A stretch of 22,464 bases of DNA. Source: a virus. Every line of letters starts with the position of its first letter. Positions within the stretch are counted from its first letter, which is position 1. A program made the position numbers and the translations under genes. Positions 1 through 7,417 of this stretch are shown in pieces. The stretch is taken from positions 1 through 22,464 of IMG/VR virus record IMGVR_UViG_3300003794_000015; one strand, 5' to 3'. Below the pieces are notes generated by a model. The model had not been told where the DNA came from and did not search any database. It was given only the letters and a program-made list of their open reading frames with translations.

Positions 1-25
1 AGGCAATGAACCAATTTGCCATCCT

Positions 26-385
26 CTACGCAGACCGATTCACCAGGACCGGCTCGTAGCCTCGTAGAAGCGCCTCAAACACAGAATTCCTGACACTCCC
101 CGCGCCGCCGGACGTGACGTCATAGATCGCCGCGCCCGAAACAGCAAACAGCCTACTTTGCGCCGTCGATCGGCCGTTGTACTGGATCAACGAAGTGACT
201 GCGGCTGGCATCCCCGTCGCCCACTGCCGAAATCCCGTTCGCTGGCTCAATCCCTGAGGGGTCGCGATGAAGTTCTGGATGCTGAGCCCGTACGCAGGGT
301 TCATATTGACCAGCGCATCGACGGTGTTCAGCCCCTTGACCGGAGCCGGAAGCGAAGTCGTCAGGTAGCGCTGACGCTGAGGCAT
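26..385 (-). CDS. Phage tail/neck structural protein, N-terminal part only (truncated)
   Basis: The 119-aa product opens with a stretch typical of podoviral tail or stabilisation proteins: a PAPVKGLNTVDA-like start, then NFIATPQGLSQRTGF and a LFAVSGAAIYDVTSGG repeat-like segment. Such proteins are usually several hundred residues long, so this is only the N-terminus. After about residue 97 the sequence stops resembling the family and ends at a TAG. I chose ATG 385 because GAGGGG lies 7 nt upstream; a GTG at 403 overlaps the stop of the preceding gene. It follows the neck adaptor in the late operon, as expected. The early stop could be a real lesion, a recombination joint or a sequence error near the window edge. 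Family call is inference from pattern; truncation is seen directly. Confidence 0.6.
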   Translation of the reverse strand: MPQRQRYLTTSLPAPVKGLNTVDALVNMNPAYGLSIQNFIATPQGLSQRTGFRQWATGMPAAVTSLIQYNGRSTAQSRLFAVSGAAIYDVTSGGAGSVRNSVFEALLRGYEPVLVNRSA

Positions 386-399
386 GCGCGCGCCCCTCA

Positions 400-1116
400 T
401 CACGTCACCCAGTTTCCGTCTGGGATGTTCGCCGTCGAGATCAGCGGGACGGCCGCCCCACCGGCAAGGGAAAGCCTCGGGGCTGGGCTGTCAGTTCCCT
501 TCACGCGTTCCAACGCTCGTTGGAAGTCCACTAGGGCGGCCGTCGTGTCGAAGCCTTCCGCGGCTAGCCACTTGACCTTGGCGCCATAGACGACGACGCG
601 ATAGTCGAACACCGGGACGTCGCTATCCTGCTGGAAGTCAGGCTTGGAGGCACCCGTCGCAGCGTCAATCACGACCGCGTTGGAGACGTATTCGTATACC
701 AGCGTCAGCGGCACTGCGCCTGGCGTTGGGTAGAACGTGATCTCGTTGTTCCAGACGCGGTAGCGCTCAAACGGAGACGTCGACAGGTTCGTCGTCAGCA
801 GCATCTCGTACTGCGTCGGCGTCAATGGCCCGCGGAGCGGCCAGCGATTCGTGGTGTCGAAGAACGTGCCGCTGAGGAAGCGCTCAATGTCTGCGGGGAA
901 CGGATAGGACGCCTGCCCGGCAACCGTCGTCAGGACATAGCGCTTCTGGAGAGCCTGCCAGTCCTTCTCCAGCAAGAGGTCTTCGCATGTCGCGCGGACC
1001 ATCGCCAGCAGCTTCAGAACATTCTGGTCTTGCGAGCTCAGCACAACCGTTGGCTGCGGCAGATTGAGTTCTCCTGCGATCGTCTGGACGATCTTGATAA
1101 GTGACTTTGTAGCCAT
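400..1116 (-). CDS. Head-tail adaptor / tail-tubular-A-like neck protein
   Basis: The 238-aa protein has the look of podoviral neck adaptors that sit between portal and tail. It has a helical N-terminus, then LLLEKDWQALQKRYVLTTVA and a SYPFPADIERFLSGTFFD segment, an RWPLRG strand and an EITFYPTPGAVPLTLVYEYVS block, which are typical of this group in head-tail modules. A helical C-terminal stretch (about 170-212) resembles the part that packs on the portal. ATG 1116 is preceded by AAGGG at a 5-nt spacing. It lies downstream of the capsid genes and directly upstream of the tail gene, the usual place. I am fairly sure it is a structural neck protein; the precise subfamily is inference. Confidence 0.65.
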   Translation of the reverse strand: MATKSLIKIVQTIAGELNLPQPTVVLSSQDQNVLKLLAMVRATCEDLLLEKDWQALQKRYVLTTVAGQASYPFPADIERFLSGTFFDTTNRWPLRGPLTPTQYEMLLTTNLSTSPFERYRVWNNEITFYPTPGAVPLTLVYEYVSNAVVIDAATGASKPDFQQDSDVPVFDYRVVVYGAKVKWLAAEGFDTTAALVDFQRALERVKGTDSPAPRLSLAGGAAVPLISTANIPDGNWVT

Positions 1117-1176
1117 TGCGACCCTTGATGAGGTTCTTGTTTGACCCAGCCCGATCGCTGCGAGGTGGGTGATCGA

Positions 1177-1890
1177 TTACTGCTTGACCGGCTTGCCGAA
1201 TCGCATCTTGACCGGCGCTTCCCCAGCGGGCTCTCTGTCGGCAGCGGCCTGGGTCGGCGAAGCCGACTGGTCACTGACCAGCTTCTGCAAAGCTTTGATC
1301 TGCTCCTTCAGCTCGTCGATCTCACGCGATCGATCGGCACCAGCACTGAGGAACGACTTCGCATCTCGCTTCAGCTTCTGGACATTCGGGATGTCGCCAA
1401 TCGAAGCGTCTGTTAGGTCGGCAACCTGCTCGACGCTGCGAATATTGTTGTACTGAAGCAGCTTGACGAGATTCGGCGGCAGGGCTGCCCACTCTGACAA
1501 CGGAGTGCCGAAGACATCCTGGGCAGCGCCGGTAGAGTACCTTTCCCACTCAAGTGGAAAGCGCCATTTGTCCATCTCGGTCACTGGACGGTGCACGCTG
1601 GTTAGCTTGTCGCCGGGCGAGAAGATCGTTACGAAGTCCTGCTCGACGTAGTGAACGTCGCCGTCGTCAGCAAGGACAGTCTGATACGGTGAGTAGACTG
1701 ACTCCTTGGTGAACTTGACGGTCAACTGATCGTCGGCGCCGTAGATTGCATGGGCGACGAATCGCCTGGTTTGCTGGTGGCGAACGCCTTCCTTCTCTAG
1801 CTCTGCAAAGTTCGTTCTGTACTGGAGGTCGTTCAGCTTCTTCTGGACGTCCTCGGGAACGCTCTGAGAGGTGGGTTTATCACTTGTCAT
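1177..1890 (-). CDS. Phage structural-module protein with HhH-like segment and C-terminal coiled coil
   Basis: Function not recognised. The 237-aa product has a beta-rich N-terminal half (about 20-110), followed by an RPVTEMDKWRFPLEWERY segment and PLSEWAALP. Next comes a helix-hairpin-helix-like block (about 140-185; LLQYNNIRSVEQVADLTDAS then IGDIPNVQKLK) and a charged coiled coil (about 190-215). I have an impression of this architecture recurring in capsid-tail operons without a known role. ATG 1890 lies 7 nt after GGAG; the adjacent ATG 1893 is 4 nt after it and is also possible. The gene is separated from the decoration-like gene by about 118 nt holding a terminator-like hairpin and a TAAATA site, so it may have its own promoter. 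Confidence 0.6.
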   Translation of the reverse strand: MTSDKPTSQSVPEDVQKKLNDLQYRTNFAELEKEGVRHQQTRRFVAHAIYGADDQLTVKFTKESVYSPYQTVLADDGDVHYVEQDFVTIFSPGDKLTSVHRPVTEMDKWRFPLEWERYSTGAAQDVFGTPLSEWAALPPNLVKLLQYNNIRSVEQVADLTDASIGDIPNVQKLKRDAKSFLSAGADRSREIDELKEQIKALQKLVSDQSASPTQAAADREPAGEAPVKMRFGKPVKQ

Positions 1891-1908
1891 CATGAGACTC
1901 CAATCAAA

Positions 1909-1929
1909 GTGGCCGCTACTTGCGGCCAC
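1909..1929 (-). other. 8-bp stem hairpin in the leader of the 1177-1890 gene
   Basis: A perfect inverted repeat, GTGGCCGC-5 nt-GCGGCCAC, lies 18 nt upstream of the start codon and just after a TAAATA site. On the minus strand it is followed by TTTGATTGG, a poor T-tract, so it is more likely an mRNA leader structure or an RNA-stabilising hairpin than a strong terminator. Confidence 0.5.
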
Positions 1930-1972
1930 ACCTATTTATTGGTTCTCTGACCTTGGGGTCTGACGAAGGGAA

Positions 1973-1989
1973 GCCCGCCAGCGGCGGGC
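1973..1989 (-). terminator. Rho-independent terminator-like hairpin after the capsid genes
   Basis: GCCCGCC-AGC-GGCGGGC forms a 7-bp all-GC stem with a 3-nt loop, 20 nt downstream of the decoration-like gene stop. On the minus strand it is followed by TTCCCTTCG, a weak T-rich tail. It probably attenuates late transcription after the highly expressed capsid genes rather than stopping it fully. Confidence 0.55.
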
Positions 1990-2008
1990 TCGGTTGGACT
2001 CGGTTTGG

Positions 2009-2491
2009 TTAGCCGTTGCCGTTCATCGCAGGTCGATCGAGCTGCATCACGGCAAAGCCCGCGGATGGTGTGCCATCCGCGGTCTTCGTAACCATGCCGT
2101 CGATCTTGTCGCCCGCCACGACAGCGTCATCGACTTGACCAGCCGTAGCCGTTGCATAGACAGGCGCATTCGCCACAACCGTTGCAGCCTTGACGACCGC
2201 GGCGCCAGCGATCTGGTACCAGCCGTATGAGTTCGCCACGTTCGCAGACATCGCTACGGCGACAGGACCGCGACCGCCAGCGGCGGTCAGGGTCGTGGAG
2301 CCAGCGAACTGGTCGAAGCGTGCGACCAGACCGACAGCCGTGCTAGCTACACCCTTGAGATAGATGAACTCGCCCTCGCCGTAGACGGGATCGAACGCCG
2401 TGACGATCTTGCCGAGCGGATGCATCGCAACCGCGCTCGTTGCTGCGATTGGCTGAGCGCCAATCAGTGTTGAAGTAATCGAGTAAGCCAT
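2009..2491 (-). CDS. Putative capsid decoration / minor head protein
   Basis: The 160-aa product is rich in Ala, Val, Gly and Thr and predicted to be almost all beta strand. Segments such as DPVYGEGEFIYLKGVAST and VGLVARFDQ, and later GPVAVAMSANVANSYGWYQI, resemble small capsid-stabilising proteins encoded next to major capsid genes. No catalytic motif or membrane segment is seen. ATG 2491 has AAGGGGG 4 nt upstream, overlapping the end of the capsid gene, so the two are probably translated from one message. Location directly after the major capsid gene supports a decoration or cement role. The exact family is not established from sequence alone. Confidence 0.6.
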   Translation of the reverse strand: MAYSITSTLIGAQPIAATSAVAMHPLGKIVTAFDPVYGEGEFIYLKGVASTAVGLVARFDQFAGSTTLTAAGGRGPVAVAMSANVANSYGWYQIAGAAVVKAATVVANAPVYATATAGQVDDAVVAGDKIDGMVTKTADGTPSAGFAVMQLDRPAMNGNG

Positions 2492-2500
2492 GTCGCCCCC

Positions 2501-3475
2501 TTATGTGTTGCTGAACACGCCCTGGAACTGAGCACCGGAGCAAGTCAGGTTTCCGGCCCAGACCAGCGTCTTGACCGTGGCGTCTTGGTTGATCGACGAC
2601 TTGTCGTCCAACGCAACGAAGTTGCGATCCTTGTGGGGACGCCATTTGAGGTACTTCGTATTCAAAAAGTACGCCGTGTTCGTACCGATGCCCGAAGCTG
2701 CGGTGTCGAGAACAACCGGAATCCCCTGGAACATCAGCGCCTGGAAGCCGCTGTTTGCGGAGTCAGCGCTTGTAAAGCGTTGCTGGACCTGCAGGCCCGT
2801 CTGGAACAGGGCATACAGTGCAGGCGACGCGACGATCATGTCTGGACGATCCGTGCCGCGTGTCAGCGACGTGATGTACAGGTTCCAGTACTTGATCAAG
2901 TCCGCACCAGTAGCCGCGACGCCGGTTCCATCAACGCTCGCCTGGAACTTCTTGTTCCTCCAGAATGCGTTGTCGGCAATGCTGCGGTCAATACCTCCGT
3001 AGACGTTCGTCGCAGACAGCGGAACCGCTGCGGCCAAGCCGGTCAGGTTCTTGCCGTTGTTGCCAGTTCCATCGAGATACAAGTGCGTGTTAAGCAAGTT
3101 CTTCATCGTGCTCTCGGCGACGTTCACACGTGCTTCGACCAAGTCGATGATCTGAGCCTTGCCAGAGTTCGTCAGTTGCTCGCGACCACTGAATGTGACC
3201 GGCACCGCATACTGCGACCAGTTGTATGTAGCAGCGGACACGTTGTCCGATGCTTGTGTCGGCAAAGTGTCGTAGCCGGAGTAGGAGCCAGCATTGGCGT
3301 TCAAGCCGTACGAGAACGCCTCTACGATCGTCGTTCCGCCGTCGAAAGTCTTGATGTTGCCTTGCTTCTCAAGAGCGGTCAGTAGGCCATTGTGCTGGGT
3401 GACGTTGTCCGCGATTGCAGACGAGCGGGCCTCAATAGTTGTGGCAACCAGGTCACTGAGATTTGGAAAACTCAT
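2501..3475 (-). CDS. Major capsid protein
   Basis: The 324-aa protein shows the pattern of tailed-phage shell proteins. It has a helical N-terminus (MSFPNLSDLVATTIEARSS), a GGTTIVEAFSYGLNANAGSY strand region, a central P-domain-like part with NLLNTHLYLDGTGNNGKNLT and LTGLAAAV, and SLTRGTDRPDMIVASPALYA followed by FQGIPVVLD near the C-terminal third. These blocks recur in major capsid proteins of podoviruses and related siphoviruses with an HK97-type fold. It lies between scaffold and decoration-like genes, as expected. ATG 3475 is preceded by AAGGA at 7 nt and by a CAACAACAAGG leader. Length is normal; no lesion is visible. Confidence 0.85.
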   Translation of the reverse strand: MSFPNLSDLVATTIEARSSAIADNVTQHNGLLTALEKQGNIKTFDGGTTIVEAFSYGLNANAGSYSGYDTLPTQASDNVSAATYNWSQYAVPVTFSGREQLTNSGKAQIIDLVEARVNVAESTMKNLLNTHLYLDGTGNNGKNLTGLAAAVPLSATNVYGGIDRSIADNAFWRNKKFQASVDGTGVAATGADLIKYWNLYITSLTRGTDRPDMIVASPALYALFQTGLQVQQRFTSADSANSGFQALMFQGIPVVLDTAASGIGTNTAYFLNTKYLKWRPHKDRNFVALDDKSSINQDATVKTLVWAGNLTCSGAQFQGVFSNT

Positions 3476-3582
3476 GTTCTTTTCCTTGTTGTTGAGTTTT
3501 GGATTGCGACGGTTCTATTTCTTGGGTAGCCCCTCTTCAGCTCCGCTGGGTGCCCTCGCTTAAGAGCGGAAGTCAAGTGGCG

Positions 3583-3714
3583 TCACTGGCCGGATTCCGG
3601 AGCCGGTGTGACGTCGATCGACATCGCTTCTTCATGCGTCGCTGGCCCGCCTTGTTGATCGGTCGGCACTACGGGGTCAAGCTGTGCTTTGAGACGTGGG
3701 TCCATAGCTGGCAT
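3583..3714 (-). CDS. Small protein between scaffold and capsid (43 aa)
   Basis: An overlooked short gene in a 340-nt gap. The chosen start, ATG 3714, has AGGGGAG at a 5-nt spacing. The product begins MPAMDPRLKAQLDPVVP and is acidic and proline-rich (VTPAPESGQ end), with no membrane segment or cysteine motif. An upstream in-frame ATG behind GGAGG would give 56 aa. Function is unknown. The place between scaffold and shell genes suggests a minor head-assembly role, which is inference only. The frame is open, has a good ribosome-binding site and lies in an otherwise empty stretch of the late operon. Confidence 0.5.
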   Translation of the reverse strand: MPAMDPRLKAQLDPVVPTDQQGGPATHEEAMSIDVTPAPESGQ

Positions 3715-3791
3715 CTCGACTCCCCTAGCCACGAACATGGTGAACAACGAAACCATCTCTAGCTGCCTCCATGTCGTGTGTGGTGTTGGTT

Positions 3792-3803
3792 CACCTTATT
3801 TAT
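3792..3803 (-). promoter_or_regulatory. TAAATA-type site upstream of the capsid genes
   Basis: GATAAATAAGGTG on the minus strand lies just after the scaffold stop and about 80 nt before the 43-aa gene. No good -35 hexamer is visible. It belongs to a recurring set of TAAATA sites in gaps of this prophage (see findings). A role as an internal late promoter is inference. Confidence 0.35.
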
Positions 3804-3816
3804 CGTTGGAAGCGAA

Positions 3817-4920
3817 TCACTCGCCCCCGAGCTGCGCCCACGCCTGTTCAGCCGCCTCTCTCACCGAGAGCTTCCTATCTGGCGCCTTGCTGCGCTGGTT
3901 CGATCCAAGCGACGGCTTGACTGATCCAACAGGCTTTGCAGCCGCAGGCTGAGCCGGTGCCTGCACGGACGGCACGGCCGCTGCGCGTGACGACAGCACG
4001 GACTTCACCTCCGGATGATGTTGAGTAGCGAACGCGTACGCGTTGGCGAGCAGTTCTGCGTTCGTCGATCCGGTGACGAATCCGCCCGTGATCGCGTTGC
4101 CCATCATTTCCCTGACGTCGTTGAAGAACTCGTTCCTGGGATCTGCGGCGAAAGCCTGGATCTCCGCATCGAGCGATGTACTGTGCGCGTTCGCCTCACG
4201 CTCGGCGATGCGACGATTGACCTCCTCGTCAATGTCGATCGGCCGATCCTGAGACGCCGCTGATGTCAATGGCGACGTCGGATGTCGAGTTCCCGAGAAC
4301 AGCTGCTGCAGCGCCGTTGAATCCGGCTGGTACTCGTTGATCAGCTGAAAGATGATCTGCGCCTTCTGCTCCCCACTGCCAAGCGCAAGCGCGTGGTTCA
4401 TTTCGAGCAGCTTCCCTACGAGCGTCGGTGCGTGGATGTTGTACTGCTGCAGGACCTTCTCGTACGGCGCAACAGTCTTTCTGAACTCCTGGGCGACCTT
4501 CCGTTCCTCGGCGGTGTCTTGAAGAACTCTGTTGATGTGCTTGTCGCGATCGACGATGTACTGTTGCAGCGATCGATCTACGGATCCCCACTTCTCGCGC
4601 AAAGTCGGTGATAGGCTCGCCGGCGCGTGAATCTGCTCCAACTTGCGGCCCGTCACGGGGTCAGTCCCTTCTTCGCTTTTCGCCGTGGCTTCCGCCTGCG
4701 TCAGGACGACAGGTGTCTTCTCCTTGGCAGGCGTATCGAGCGCAGTACTGCCCTCCTTCGCTGCCAGCTTGTCGAAAGCGTTCTCTACGACCTGACGTGT
4801 TGTCAATGATTGGTCCTCGTCGGCACTGGTCTGGACCACATCGTTGGCTTGCGTGTCAACAGTTGTGGACTCGTTGCCGGTGGCATCTACCTCAATTTCT
4901 TGGTTGGTCATGTCCGTCAT
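3817..4920 (-). CDS. Capsid scaffolding protein
   Basis: The 367-aa product is highly charged and mostly helical. Its acidic, Thr/Gln-rich N-terminus (about 1-95) is predicted disordered. The helical middle includes LREKWGSVDRSLQQYIVDRD and EERKVAQEFRKTVAPYEKVL, and the tail (about 310-367) is basic with an RKLSVREAAEQAW end that could bind coat protein. This plan, between portal and major capsid genes, is that of scaffolding proteins, which guide procapsid assembly and leave before or during packaging. The LREKWGSVD...YIVDRDKHIN block is common in podoviral scaffolds. ATG 4920 has AAGGGA at 6 nt. No protease motif is seen. Confidence 0.75.
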   Translation of the reverse strand: MTDMTNQEIEVDATGNESTTVDTQANDVVQTSADEDQSLTTRQVVENAFDKLAAKEGSTALDTPAKEKTPVVLTQAEATAKSEEGTDPVTGRKLEQIHAPASLSPTLREKWGSVDRSLQQYIVDRDKHINRVLQDTAEERKVAQEFRKTVAPYEKVLQQYNIHAPTLVGKLLEMNHALALGSGEQKAQIIFQLINEYQPDSTALQQLFSGTRHPTSPLTSAASQDRPIDIDEEVNRRIAEREANAHSTSLDAEIQAFAADPRNEFFNDVREMMGNAITGGFVTGSTNAELLANAYAFATQHHPEVKSVLSSRAAAVPSVQAPAQPAAAKPVGSVKPSLGSNQRSKAPDRKLSVREAAEQAWAQLGGE

Positions 4921-4938
4921 CGCGGTTCCCTTCTTGTT

Positions 4939-5301
4939 CTAGTTAAGTGCTGCGTTCACCACCTTGATAACGTCGTCACGACGCTTCTCGGCATGCGCCT
5001 TCTCAGCTTTGGCGCGATTGATCTCCGCCTCGCGGTTCCCCTCGGAAGCGGGCAGGTAGTTGTTCTTCTCCATCCAAGTCTTTAGCTGGCTGCCGGATTC
5101 GATGAACGATCGCTCGCCGCCGGCACCAGCGACCTCAAAGCCCTTCCATCCGGTCCAGGCCATCGCACTGACCTGCGGTGTGTCGATCACCTTCTCCGTC
5201 TTCTCCCCGCAGCAATGCGGGGTGTCCGCCCGGGACGCAATCGTTCGCGCATACGTATGGCGGGTTCCGCACTGTGTGCACACCGATGAGTACGTCGGCA
5301 T
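4939..5301 (-). CDS. FmdB-like zinc-ribbon protein of the head module
   Basis: The 120-aa product starts MPTYSSVCTQCGTRHTYAR and has a second cysteine pair in PHCCGEK, giving a Cys-x2-Cys ... Cys-Cys zinc-ribbon of the FmdB type in the first 35 residues. It is followed by a short linker (VSAMAWTGWKGFEV) and a Lys/Glu/Ala helix (about 85-120). Small zinc-ribbon proteins of this kind are often encoded after the portal gene in podoviral head modules; their role is not settled. ATG 5301 has GGGAGGT at 5 nt and shares one base with the portal stop (TGATG), so translation is probably coupled. A TTG one codon earlier is less likely. Confidence 0.65.
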   Translation of the reverse strand: MPTYSSVCTQCGTRHTYARTIASRADTPHCCGEKTEKVIDTPQVSAMAWTGWKGFEVAGAGGERSFIESGSQLKTWMEKNNYLPASEGNREAEINRAKAEKAHAEKRRDDVIKVVNAALN

Positions 5302-7379
5302 CAACGACCTCCCGATCGGTCGAGTGCCTCACGGTGCGCGTTCTGGAGCGCGACGGTGTGCTGATCGGCCAAAGCCTTGGCGGCGTCGATCGTCGTCTTC
5401 TGGCGGCGTAGCGCAAGCTCTTCAGTACGCAGCTGCGCATCCTGGAGTTGGTCCTGCGCGTCCAGCTGCGCCTGCAAGCGCTTCGTCTGCTCCTGCATCG
5501 TTGCAATCTGCAACTGCGTCTGGTTGTCCATAGCGCTCTGCTGCATCCTGAGCTGCGCTGGAGACGGTGGTTGGGGAGTTGGCTGACCTGCTGCGGCAGT
5601 CAGCTTGCTGACGGCGTCGTCAACGATCCCTTCAATCGCCTGCGCTCCCTTCAGCCCCGCAAGGCTGAACCGCATCAATTCCATGCCGAGCTGCGCGACC
5701 TCCGGCGACTGCTGCGCCACGGGGATGACTTGGGCCAACATCGATGAGACCACCTGGACGGCCTGGTTACGAGCATCGCGGTCGATGTTCCAGTTGGGGA
5801 GCTGGATCGAGTCGACGCTGACGGTCAGGCGAAAGTCGGTCAACATCCCGGACTTGAGCAACTGAATCGCGGCCGGGACCAGTTGCTGGTCCGGTAGCGA
5901 TAGCGTCCCCGCGCGACCGATGATCGTCTGTGGCGTGTAGAACTTGCAGATCAGATGCGCCTTGAGCCGGAGCAAAGCTTCAACGTACTGCGCGACGTCG
6001 AGCTGCATCGCAGACAGCCGGGAAGTACCAAACGCAACCTTGTTCTGCGTTGCGACGATCGACTCGTTCGCGGTGACAGCGCCGCGCATGATGTCGGCGA
6101 TCCCCTCAACCTCGTAGATCTGCTGCTTGACCTGGTCTCGTGCAGCGAGCAACTGCGAGTACGTCGTCGCGATGTCGGCGAGCGGGGTGAACTCGATCGT
6201 TCCAGCAAGACCACCCTTGTCCTGCTTCATCGCTGCCCAGTTTGAAACCGGAATCCCTTCCAGTTCTGACGTTGTCGTGTACAGATCTTTCAGTTCATCG
6301 AACGAGCTTTCGTATACCCACTTCAACTGGAGGGCTCGGGCAAGGTTCGTGATCCTCTTGTTGATATTGTCCAGTTCGTTGTATAGGTTAGCCGCAAGCG
6401 AGAAGTCGCTGATCGGCGTCGTGTTCGACGTTGTCGTGCGTGCAAGCGGCGGCAGCGGCGTAGGAAAGAACTGGTCAAACGCATTCGTGTCTGACTGAAC
6501 GTCGAGCGGCACAGGCGCACCTTCGGTGATCCAGAAGATGCACTGCGTCTCTTTGTCCCAGATCTCATAGACGTCAACTGTCTTCTCCTCAGATCGCTTC
6601 GGATCGAGCGCGCTCTTGGCAGCCCCGTCCTTCGCCGTGTCTGCCTTCTCGTACGTCAGCACGGCGAGCACGTCTTCGGGAGCGGTGCCACCGAATCGGT
6701 CCATTACCGATCGCCTGTCCATTGGAATACGACGTGCTACCCAGCGGCACTGCTGCCACACTTGGCACGGCGCCCATAGAAAGTCAGCCCAGTTCACGTA
6801 GTCAAGGCATGACTGCTGGTCAGCGATGTCGGAGCCGGCGATCGGAACTCCCGTCACCGGATCGGTGATCGGAGCCTTCTCCGCCTGCTCATAACGCGCC
6901 CACATCACGCCGAGGCCGGGCACCTTCCAATCGAACAGCGTCTGCTTGATTGATTGATCAAAGCCATAGATGTCGAGCTCGTAGCAAATATTCCGCTCAA
7001 GCAGCATCGAAGCGACACGGCTGACGTCATCATCGGCGTCGTTGAAGCGCCGTTTGATCTCGGGCTGCGGTGTGCGTGCGTACAACGCCGACAGCTTGAT
7101 ATCGGTGTTCGCGAAGAAGAGGTTGTAGTCGCTCTGCGTGTTGCGCCCGCTGGCATCGTTCGATGGCTGCGACGTCAGCCGCGACGCGTACCGCTCAATC
7201 ACCTTGTTGCCGTCGTTGATGAACTGCTTGCGCTCGCCCTTGCTCGCTTCAAGCTCCTTCAGCCACATCGCCTGCTTTTCCTCGGTCTGGAACTCCTGCA
7301 AGACCGGGTCGCCGCCGAAAGCGTCTTCGCTGACAGGCGGCTCGTTCGACGCGTATCCGTCGTTGTTGTTTTTATCCAT
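5301..7379 (-). CDS. Portal protein
   Basis: The 692-aa protein is in the size class of podoviral portal proteins, the dodecameric ring through which DNA enters and leaves the head. It has an acidic N-terminus, a helical region with LFFANTDIKLSALYARTPQP, and a crown/wing part (WADFLWAPCQVWQQCRWVARR). A stem region follows around SDFSLAANLYNELDNINKRI, with IYEVEGIADIMRGAVTANES typical of these portals. The C-terminal third carries a proline-rich linker (about 585-600) and a long Gln-rich coiled coil (about 600-690; MQEQTKRLQAQLDAQDQLQD), resembling the barrel of P22-like portals. ATG 7379 sits 7 nt after AGGG within a leader shared with the terminase gene. No lesion is visible. Confidence 0.85.
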   Translation of the reverse strand: MDKNNNDGYASNEPPVSEDAFGGDPVLQEFQTEEKQAMWLKELEASKGERKQFINDGNKVIERYASRLTSQPSNDASGRNTQSDYNLFFANTDIKLSALYARTPQPEIKRRFNDADDDVSRVASMLLERNICYELDIYGFDQSIKQTLFDWKVPGLGVMWARYEQAEKAPITDPVTGVPIAGSDIADQQSCLDYVNWADFLWAPCQVWQQCRWVARRIPMDRRSVMDRFGGTAPEDVLAVLTYEKADTAKDGAAKSALDPKRSEEKTVDVYEIWDKETQCIFWITEGAPVPLDVQSDTNAFDQFFPTPLPPLARTTTSNTTPISDFSLAANLYNELDNINKRITNLARALQLKWVYESSFDELKDLYTTTSELEGIPVSNWAAMKQDKGGLAGTIEFTPLADIATTYSQLLAARDQVKQQIYEVEGIADIMRGAVTANESIVATQNKVAFGTSRLSAMQLDVAQYVEALLRLKAHLICKFYTPQTIIGRAGTLSLPDQQLVPAAIQLLKSGMLTDFRLTVSVDSIQLPNWNIDRDARNQAVQVVSSMLAQVIPVAQQSPEVAQLGMELMRFSLAGLKGAQAIEGIVDDAVSKLTAAAGQPTPQPPSPAQLRMQQSAMDNQTQLQIATMQEQTKRLQAQLDAQDQLQDAQLRTEELALRRQKTTIDAAKALADQHTVALQNAHREALDRSGGR

Positions 7380-7386
7380 CGGGTTG

Positions 7387-7402
7387 CCCTGTTGTTCTTG
7401 TT
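7387..7402 (-). promoter_or_regulatory. AACAAGAACAACAGGG leader element of the portal gene
   Basis: This 16-nt sequence immediately precedes the portal start and is repeated exactly before the terminase large subunit gene (8875-8890). It ends in the Shine-Dalgarno-like AGGG. CA/AAC-rich tracts upstream of a ribosome-binding site can raise translation; that role here is inference. Looser relatives precede the scaffold and capsid starts. Confidence 0.5.
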
Positions 7403-7417
7403 GTTGGCATCACGACA

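Noticed and set aside
2585-3385. Plus-strand open frame of 266 codons
   Set aside because: Antisense shadow of the major capsid gene.
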